Of a stretch of DNA of 35,887 bases, positions 7,293 through 13,666 are shown piece by piece. Positions within the stretch are counted from its first letter, which is position 1. Each line of letters starts with the position of its first letter. Both the position numbers and the translations under genes were made by a program. Source of the stretch: Isosphaeraceae bacterium (GTDB lineage Bacteria > Planctomycetota > Planctomycetia > Isosphaerales > Isosphaeraceae); assembly GCA_025356475.1 (NCBI GenBank), contig JANXSX010000095.1, forward strand, positions 1-35,887, written 5' to 3'. The notes under the pieces are model-generated. The model worked only from the letters and a program-made list of their open reading frames with translations, ran no database searches and was not told the origin of the DNA.

Positions 7293-8822
7293 TTATGTCG
7301 GTAAACCACTCGCCAAGAGGCGGACCTTGAAGCCGAGCGAACGGCTGAGGGCGACCATCTCACCGTAGATATCGCCATACGCAATAGCGATGTGGTTGCT
7401 CATATAATGGGCCATGATCGTCTCCATCGAACAGCCGAGATCGGCGGCCATGAACGGCCATTGTCGGGTCGTGCCATTCCACCAAGAGTCTCGCACCGAT
7501 TCTGGGAGTGTGACACTCTCACCCCGACCGAGATCCATGACAAGATCGCCCTCACGATCGATCCACGACCGTGCCCAAGTCAGTTTCCCAGGCAAGCTTT
7601 CGCCGGCAAACGTACCGCCAGGGACTGGAAAATAACCGGAAGGCTGGCGGTAACTGTGAGTTCCCTTCAGGCTCGTCACATCATGGTTGAAGGCGTAGGC
7701 ACCGCAGCTTCCCGAGTTGAGTAAGACCCAAAGCCAACGGCCATCGTGCTTCGCCCCCCAACGGACGTCATGGAACATGACCGCCCCAGGAAGACCCTTC
7801 GCTTCCAGAAGCCGTTTCATCAGTTCCATTGGAACGAGATTCCCTTGGTCGGCCTCGGTGCTGGTGATCAGCGAGTGGCCATTCCCTTCGGGACGAGCAT
7901 GCGAATTGAGCAACCCCTCGCCGAAGTCGCTGGGCGGAAGTAGTTTCAAGAGCCCAAGCTGATACTGCCAACCCACACAGTCGGCCTGAAACTCGTCGAC
8001 CAGGTCGAGAACGGTGAGATACGACCGGAGTTGTTCGCGAGTCGATTCCGCGCTGAAGTCCTCAGCGTCGGCTTCTCCCCAATGGAAGGTCACACCGCGA
8101 TCGACCACAAATTGGAAGGCATCGTCGACCCGATTCTGGTCAATCGCTCTAACCCGTTCTACGAGCCAGGCTTGATCGACTTTATGCTCGCTGAAGCCAA
8201 TCTTGTAGAGAAGCCGAGGCCCAAAGTACCCGTTGATCATCCCCATCGACGTATCGCCAAGCATCAGTGCAAGGATACGTTTGCGTCGGATTTCATCGAG
8301 AACGCCCTGGGCGGTTGCCACGGCATCGACTGAGACCGGTGCTGCGGAGTGAAGCTCGCCCGTGCCATAGGCAATTTTTCCGGTGGTACACCACTCGTCG
8401 AGCCGCTCCATGAATGTCGAATCCGCCGTCCAGTCTTCACCATCCGTCCAGATTCGTGACGAAGCCCGCCCCACGCTTTCGAGCGAGGCACCCGTATTCA
8501 GCAATGCCACGAGCCCTGGCCATTGGCCTGAGAAGTTCGACGCAAGCAGAAGCGGGTTGTCCTTGCCCACGGTTCCGTCCACCGTGTGCGGCGCATACGC
8601 CCAGTGGACATAGAGCCCGATCATCGGGTCGTCGATCGGCCCGAGCTTGCGGATCGATTCGTCTGGTTTGGTCAGGTAGCCCTCGACCAGATACGGGGTC
8701 CGACCGAGTTTCTTGAGCGCCGAGGTAAGCTGCTCGGTCGCTCTGCCGGAGGTTGGCAGGGCCCATGCGTTGGGCTTGGCTCGATAGTCACCTGGCCAGA
8801 AGATCGCCACCTTCTTCATCAT
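7293..8822 (-). CDS. L-fucose/L-arabinose isomerase-fold protein
   Basis: This protein of about 509 residues starts at one of two adjacent ATGs (8822 or 8819) beginning MMKKVAIFWPGDY. It resembles the FucI/AraA ketol-isomerase superfamily, which interconverts aldoses and ketoses with Mn2+. Predicted metal ligands are visible: Glu in STEADQGN (about 323), Asp in MFHDVRWG (about 352) and His in MSNHIAIAYGD (about 477). These correspond to FucI Glu337, Asp361 and His528 by motif. No signal peptide is present, so it is cytosolic. No fucose kinase, aldolase or transporter lies nearby, so the sugar is unknown. An isomerase on a non-standard sugar is the best guess. Confidence 0.75.
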   Translation of the reverse strand: MMKKVAIFWPGDYRAKPNAWALPTSGRATEQLTSALKKLGRTPYLVEGYLTKPDESIRKLGPIDDPMIGLYVHWAYAPHTVDGTVGKDNPLLLASNFSGQWPGLVALLNTGASLESVGRASSRIWTDGEDWTADSTFMERLDEWCTTGKIAYGTGELHSAAPVSVDAVATAQGVLDEIRRKRILALMLGDTSMGMINGYFGPRLLYKIGFSEHKVDQAWLVERVRAIDQNRVDDAFQFVVDRGVTFHWGEADAEDFSAESTREQLRSYLTVLDLVDEFQADCVGWQYQLGLLKLLPPSDFGEGLLNSHARPEGNGHSLITSTEADQGNLVPMELMKRLLEAKGLPGAVMFHDVRWGAKHDGRWLWVLLNSGSCGAYAFNHDVTSLKGTHSYRQPSGYFPVPGGTFAGESLPGKLTWARSWIDREGDLVMDLGRGESVTLPESVRDSWWNGTTRQWPFMAADLGCSMETIMAHYMSNHIAIAYGDIYGEMVALSRSLGFKVRLLASGLPT

Positions 8823-9076
8823 CGCCCAGCCCCCGAATCCTATCGCCTCGCTTCCGGATACTCTGGGAATCATGCCAGAACTGCTCCCTCAAGGCCAGAC
8901 CTGGGAAAACTCCGCTCGACCGGTCGTCACAAACCTGGTTTGATACTTCCTACTTGCGGAGTGCCCCCCCAGGCTGGTTGAATCGCCCATCCCAATCGTG
9001 TTTGGCCGACCTTATACTCACGAACTAGCTGGATCAGCAGGGCGTAGGGTCGATTCCATCATGAGGAGGAAAAGGA

Positions 9077-9121
9077 ATGCGGCGGAAAGGCGGGTTCTGT
9101 AGTGAGCGAGGAACGTCGTGA
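9077..9121 (+). CDS. Possible 14-codon leader ORF overlapping the CphA-like start
   Basis: An ATG at 9077 sits six bases after the strong SD GAGGAGG (9064-9070) and opens a 14-codon frame, MRRKGGFCSERGTS. Its TGA (9119-9121) overlaps the GTG start of the next gene (9118) in a GTGA arrangement. A second mini-frame, ATG 9061 to TAG 9100, runs through the same purine-rich segment and carries four AGG and one CGG codons. The overlap suggests translational coupling or attenuation. Nothing shows that it is translated. Confidence 0.35.
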   Translation: MRRKGGFCSERGTS

Positions 9122-10980
9122 TTCTACTGGAGACGCGAGTTCTGCTCGGGCCGAATCGATGGGCTCCGGTTCCCGTCCTCGAATCTCGGGTCGATTGTCG
9201 AGAATGGGCTCAGAGCGAACTGGACCAGGCGTCTCCCTTTCGGCAACGTTGGCGCGAGTGGATTCCAGTCTTTGCGACGCTCGTTGGCCAAACCTCACCC
9301 CTGGCAAAAGGGTTCGTTGGGTCTCCACCCCACCTCCTTCCACAGCTTGAGCAAGCACTCGCCAGTTCTGCCAACCTTGCCGAGATCCTCGAACTTTGCA
9401 CTCGGCTCCTCCAGTCGCTGGCAGGGGTAGGAGCTCAGTTCGGCGAAACACGTCAAACCGAAGTTGCTCATATTTATCTGGTCGCAGTCGAATCCGAAGA
9501 GCAACAGTTCGACCGTGCTTGCCTGAAGACGGCGCGTGATCTGTGTCTCTCCGCCGCACACGAAGAGCCCTTTGACCTGATGTGTGTCGTTCGCGACCTC
9601 ATCACGCTGGCCGATGACGTTCGCCTGGGACCAAGTAGTCTCGCCATCGTTCGGGCGGCGATGGCACGAGGCATCCCCGCGATGAGGCTCAATCGCGGCA
9701 GCTTGGTCCAGCTCGGCGAGGGGTGCCACCAGAGGCGGGTCTGGACAGCGGAGACTGATGCCACTAGCGCAATCGCTGAGAGCATCGCGCAAGATAAGGA
9801 CCTGACCAAACGTCTATTACAGGCCGTCGGTGTGCCGGTCCCACGCGGTCGCCCGGTCCTCGACGCGGAAGATGCCTGGCAAGCCGCAACCGAAGTGGGA
9901 CTGCCTATTACGGTCAAACCTCGTCGCGCCAATCATGCCCGAGGGATCTCACTCGACTTGTACACGCGGGAAGAAACTCTCAGTGCCTTTGACTGGGCCG
10001 TGGAAGATGGCGAGAATACCGGTGTTCTGGTCGAGCAGTACATCCCGGGGAGTCCCCATCGACTCCTCGTCGTGGGTGGTCAACTCATTGCCGCAGCCAG
10101 TGGTGAACCGGAGTACGTGGTCGGAGATGGCCAGCTCACGATCGCTGAACTCGTTGAGCAACTGAACAGCGACCCACTTCGAGGTGAAAATTATGCGGAC
10201 CGTCTGAGTCTAGTCGCGCTCGATGCTGCGGCCCTGATGGAACTTCGCCGTCAGAGTTTTGAGCCGGAGTCGATCCCTCCCGATGGGGTCCGGATCTTGA
10301 TCCAACGCGTTGGAGATCTCACAAGCGATTGCACAGCGAATGTCCACCCAACGACCGTCGCACAAGCAGTTCTGGCCGCCAAGGTCGTCGGTTTGGACGT
10401 CGCGGGCATCGATCTTATCGCCGAGGACATTCGCCGCCCCCTCAATGAACAAAGGGGGGCGATCCTCGAAGTTAATGCTGGCCCATCGTTGGGAATGCAT
10501 GTCGCCCCATTGCATGGCACACCTCAACCGGTGGGTGAGGCGATCATCAACCAACTGTTCCCGTCCAACTCAAACGGCAGGGTGCTAACAATCATCGTGA
10601 CGGGCGGGGGAGATCGACCTTCGGTCACGAGGCGGATTGCCGAGACACTCCGGGAGGTTGGGCATCAAGTCGGCTGGGCCTCATCCAGCGGAATCTATTT
10701 TAACGAAATCAAAATTTCTGATGGATCTGAGTCTGATGGCGAGAACCTCTGGGCCCTCCGGCTCCACCCTCGGATTGAGGTCATGATCTGCGAGAGCCGA
10801 CCGGATCAGGTGTTGAACTCCGGCCTCGGTTGTCCTCACGTCGATATTGCCGTCGTCACTTCCTTGCCAATCCCGGACGACGGTCGGCTGCTTGAGGAAA
10901 TTCAGGACCCCACAATCTTGGGGACACTCGCCATTGTGGCAGCCGTACCCCCCGAAGGCATTGTCGTGTTCTGGGCCTGA
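9118..10980 (+). CDS. CphA2-like cyanophycin synthetase (ATP-grasp ligase with degraded Mur-ligase domain)
   Basis: This is a 620-residue protein with a GTG start preceded by GAGGAA; its first residues (ILLETRVLLGPNRW) match the CphA N-terminus. Domains are: CphA N-domain 1-~220; ATP-grasp ~222-482 (KDLTKRLLQAVGVPVPRGR; YIPGSPHRLLVVGGQLIAAA; ILEVNAGPSLGMH, keeping Glu451 and Asn453); and a shortened Mur-ligase-like domain ~487-620. Canonical CphA1 is near 870-900 residues and has GTNGKTT there; this protein has TGGGDRPSV at 495-503, so the second ATP site is lost. That matches CphA2, which polymerises beta-aspartyl-arginine dipeptides using only the ATP-grasp site. The usual DGNQGRG and NLSTGG loops are altered (RANHARG, DLTSDC), so substrate may differ. 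No cphA1 or cyanophycinase lies nearby. Confidence 0.82.
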   Translation: MILLETRVLLGPNRWAPVPVLESRVDCREWAQSELDQASPFRQRWREWIPVFATLVGQTSPLAKGFVGSPPHLLPQLEQALASSANLAEILELCTRLLQSLAGVGAQFGETRQTEVAHIYLVAVESEEQQFDRACLKTARDLCLSAAHEEPFDLMCVVRDLITLADDVRLGPSSLAIVRAAMARGIPAMRLNRGSLVQLGEGCHQRRVWTAETDATSAIAESIAQDKDLTKRLLQAVGVPVPRGRPVLDAEDAWQAATEVGLPITVKPRRANHARGISLDLYTREETLSAFDWAVEDGENTGVLVEQYIPGSPHRLLVVGGQLIAAASGEPEYVVGDGQLTIAELVEQLNSDPLRGENYADRLSLVALDAAALMELRRQSFEPESIPPDGVRILIQRVGDLTSDCTANVHPTTVAQAVLAAKVVGLDVAGIDLIAEDIRRPLNEQRGAILEVNAGPSLGMHVAPLHGTPQPVGEAIINQLFPSNSNGRVLTIIVTGGGDRPSVTRRIAETLREVGHQVGWASSSGIYFNEIKISDGSESDGENLWALRLHPRIEVMICESRPDQVLNSGLGCPHVDIAVVTSLPIPDDGRLLEEIQDPTILGTLAIVAAVPPEGIVVFWA

Positions 10981-10989
10981 CGAGTCGAT

Positions 10990-11403
10990 TCATTGCCCGT
11001 CGCTTTGCGATGCTCGTTTCTTATCAACGCGACGCTTGAAGCGATCGACGTCGATCACTCGTCGGCGGTGAAGGCCTTTCGAGACCAGTTCCTGTTCGTC
11101 GTGCGCTTCAACTTGGAACGTGACGACGGGGCCATCGACCATGATCACCCGCGCTCTGCAAACGACTGTCATGCCTTGAGGAACAGGTGCAATGTGCTCG
11201 ACCTCAACGTAGGTGCCTACACTGCGTTCGTTCTCGGTCAGACAGGGGGCGATCGCATTCCGTGCCGCGTATTCCAGATAGGCAACCAACCATGGAGTTG
11301 CCAGAACCGCCGGCATCCGGGCATCTGTGAACACAATGCTGTTGCTTGCGTCCACCAAATGATGCTCTTCCGCGACCATTCCTACCCGAATTGGCTGCCT
11401 CAT
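10990..11403 (-). CDS. FlK-type hotdog thioesterase
   Basis: This is a 137-residue single hotdog domain of the fluoroacetyl-CoA thioesterase (FlK)-like family, cytosolic acyl-CoA hydrolases. Candidate catalytic residues Thr36 (LATPW), Glu44 (AYLEYAA) and His70 (VEHIAPVP) all lie exactly six positions before FlK Thr42, Glu50 and His76, a strong alignment sign. VIMVDGPVVTFQVEAHDE and ISKG-like LVSKGLHRRRVID complete the fold, with a basic tail. Most FlK-like proteins act on unknown short acyl-CoAs, so fluoroacetate resistance should not be assumed. The gene is convergent with the CphA-like gene (9-base gap) and divergent from the ferredoxin gene. Confidence 0.87.
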   Translation of the reverse strand: MRQPIRVGMVAEEHHLVDASNSIVFTDARMPAVLATPWLVAYLEYAARNAIAPCLTENERSVGTYVEVEHIAPVPQGMTVVCRARVIMVDGPVVTFQVEAHDEQELVSKGLHRRRVIDVDRFKRRVDKKRASQSDGQ

Positions 11404-11630
11404 CCGTTCGACTCTCCAATTTTGCGATTAGCACTGCTTGACCAAAAGATGCTGCTTAACAATAATCATTATTATCTCCAAGTTCGAGTGGAGCCTTTTC
11501 TGCTCGGCGTCTGGGGGAAGTCGATTCCTTCAAATCTGCTTGTCGGCTAAGATACGGTTGATAGGCTTGGCGTCGATACGAATGAGACGTGAGCTGGCGC
11601 TTCAAGACCACACTCGCGAGACTGTAGATT

Positions 11631-11996
11631 ATGGCCACGATCGTCGGCAAGCCTCGCAAGGTTGTTCCCCGAATTCTCGCGGTGATCCACGCGGATGGCT
11701 GCACAGGATGTGAAGCCTGCGTTGAGGTTTGCCCCGTCGACTGCATCTACAAAGTTCCTGGCGAAGAGCACCCCAGCCTACAGACTTGGTGTGATATTGA
11801 TCTCGATCGTTGCATTGGATGCAAGCATTGTGCCCAGGTTTGCCCCTGGGATGCGATCGATATGGTGGATACGTTGGAAGTTGCCCAATACGTGGCGATC
11901 AAGGGGGGCCCACCCTCGTACGTTGAGAAGCACTGGGATGACCTGGTCGACTCGGCCTATCGCAACGCTGAGACACTCGCGGCTAAGAAGAAGTAA
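11631..11996 (+). CDS. Dicluster 4Fe-4S ferredoxin
   Basis: This is a 121-residue electron carrier. Two CxxCxxCxxxCP motifs lie at Cys24/27/30/34 and Cys61/64/67/71, each with the trailing Pro, so two 4Fe-4S clusters are expected. An N-terminal ~20 residues and a C-terminal extension of ~45 residues (charged, ending AAKKK) exceed the classical 55-residue clostridial form. No signal peptide is present, so it is cytosolic. No SD sequence is obvious before the ATG; the message could be leaderless. The redox partner is not identifiable. The cytochrome gene 123 bases downstream encodes an exported protein, so a direct partnership is unlikely. Confidence 0.93.
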   Translation: MATIVGKPRKVVPRILAVIHADGCTGCEACVEVCPVDCIYKVPGEEHPSLQTWCDIDLDRCIGCKHCAQVCPWDAIDMVDTLEVAQYVAIKGGPPSYVEKHWDDLVDSAYRNAETLAAKKK

Positions 11997-12119
11997 AGAG
12001 ACGCCGGTTTCGTTGGTTCTTGATGATTTTGACACCGGCTCGCCCACCGGTTGTTCCGTATTGCGCTCATTCAGAGCCGCCCGCCCTCGGCGTACTCCCT
12101 CCTCTGGAGATTCGACTCG

Positions 12120-13505
12120 ATGCGATTAAAATTCATGCTCGGGCTCTTCGTTCTCGGTGTCATCGGCTGCTCAGAAGCTCAGAAGGAATCGACACCGGTC
12201 GTGGCCGCACCTCAGGGGAGCAATGTACAGAAGGAGGACGGTCAACCAGGGGTGACGGCTCCTGTGCCGAAGTCCGACTCTGGAAAACTTGTCGAAGTCG
12301 TCAAGGAAGATGTGAAGGATCGACCTGCGATCGATGAATCCTTCCTCTGGCTGACCTCGGACTCCAAACTGATCAAAGATGAGCCGCTCGAAGTCGTCGC
12401 CCCCAACGGCCTCCCGGTCCTTGTCGCACGCGTTCCTGCCTCGAATCCGATGACCAAAGCCAAGGTTGAACTCGGAAAACAGCTTTACTTTGACCAACGA
12501 GTCTCCAAGAACGGGACTGTGAGTTGTGCCACCTGCCACAATCCCTCAAAGGGCTGGACCGACAATGAGCCGACTTCGGCTGGGATCAATGGCCAACGTG
12601 GTGGTCGAAACGCACCTACCGTTTTGAATACCGCGTATCAAGCGGTCCAGTTCTGGGATGGACGCGCTCCTTCGCTCGAAGCACAGTGCCAGGGACCACC
12701 CCAAAATGCAGTTGAAATGGGTGACCAAAGCCATCAGCAGATCATCGAACGACTTCGGACGATCCCCGGGTATGTCGAGCAATTCAAGATCGTATTCGGT
12801 ACGGCCGTGACCCTGGACGGAATGGCAAAGGCGATCGCGTCGTTCGAGCGGACCGCCCTCTCGGGTAACTCGCCCTACGACAAATACAACAAGGCCAACA
12901 GCGATGACGCCCCCCAGGACTTGAAGGCCCTCTCTGAGAGTGCCAAGCGCGGCCTCGTCCTCTTTGGCCTGACCCTTAACCCCGACGACGAATTCCGGAC
13001 GGATGTGGTCCGTAAGAAGGCCAATTGCACATCCTGCCATGTCGGTTTCAACTTCACGGATGACAAGTACCACAACCTTGGCGTCGGATTCGACGCGGCC
13101 TCAGGCAAGTTTGCGGACCTCGGGCGATTTGTGATCTCGCCCGTGGGTGCCAAGGACCCCGCCGAACTCGGCGCGTTCAAGACTCCAACGCTTCGAGACA
13201 TCGTCCGCACGTTCCCTTACATGCATGACGGTACGCAGAAAACACTCGAGGATGTTATCAATCACTACGACAAGGGGGGCAATGCCAACCCCTCCCTCGA
13301 TAAGGATATCGTCGCCCTGAAGCTCACCGAGCAAGAGAAGAAGGATCTCGTCGAGTTCATGAAGGCACTCACGGGTGAGGAGATCAAGGTCACTCTCCCC
13401 AAACTCCCACCTGGTAAGGACGGCACGGCTCCCGATCCTGCCGAGGCCCTCAAGCTCCCCACGAAGAAGGTCGCGGCCTCCGACGTGCTCCACCTCACTC
13501 GCTGA
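12120..13505 (+). CDS. Di-haem cytochrome c peroxidase / MauG-family lipoprotein
   Basis: The ATG at 12120 (GGAGA upstream) gives 461 residues with a lipoprotein signal peptide MRLKFMLGLFVLGVIGC, lipobox Cys17. The ORF extends upstream to 12051, but that would hide the signal. Haem-binding CxxCH motifs are at 136-140 (CATCH) and 303-307 (CTSCH), the spacing of bacterial cytochrome c peroxidases (CCP/MauG). KTPTLRDIVRTFPYMHDG is the typical CCP C-terminal signature. The likely role is periplasmic, membrane-anchored reduction of H2O2 or a MauG-like oxidation. A Lys/Pro-rich linker follows the lipid anchor. A strong terminator follows. Confidence 0.93.
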   Translation: MRLKFMLGLFVLGVIGCSEAQKESTPVVAAPQGSNVQKEDGQPGVTAPVPKSDSGKLVEVVKEDVKDRPAIDESFLWLTSDSKLIKDEPLEVVAPNGLPVLVARVPASNPMTKAKVELGKQLYFDQRVSKNGTVSCATCHNPSKGWTDNEPTSAGINGQRGGRNAPTVLNTAYQAVQFWDGRAPSLEAQCQGPPQNAVEMGDQSHQQIIERLRTIPGYVEQFKIVFGTAVTLDGMAKAIASFERTALSGNSPYDKYNKANSDDAPQDLKALSESAKRGLVLFGLTLNPDDEFRTDVVRKKANCTSCHVGFNFTDDKYHNLGVGFDAASGKFADLGRFVISPVGAKDPAELGAFKTPTLRDIVRTFPYMHDGTQKTLEDVINHYDKGGNANPSLDKDIVALKLTEQEKKDLVEFMKALTGEEIKVTLPKLPPGKDGTAPDPAEALKLPTKKVAASDVLHLTR

Positions 13506-13530
13506 GACAGATCCGACCGTGATATTGAAC

Positions 13531-13564
13531 GCCCGGAGCGAGCAGGACTCGCCCGGGTGTTTTT
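13531..13564 (+). terminator. Rho-independent terminator after the di-haem peroxidase gene
   Basis: CCCGG at 13532-13536 with CGAG pairs to CTCG and CCGGG (to 13557), forming a GC-rich hairpin directly followed by TGTTTTTAT. It lies about 26 bases after the stop codon. Confidence 0.85.
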
Positions 13565-13666
13565 ATGCGCCAAGATCAGTCTCGTGGACTCTCCCGAGTT
13601 TCATGTCGAGCCGTTACCATAGACAACTTCATCCATCCGTCGATTCATTCTCGGAGTTCCTGACCC

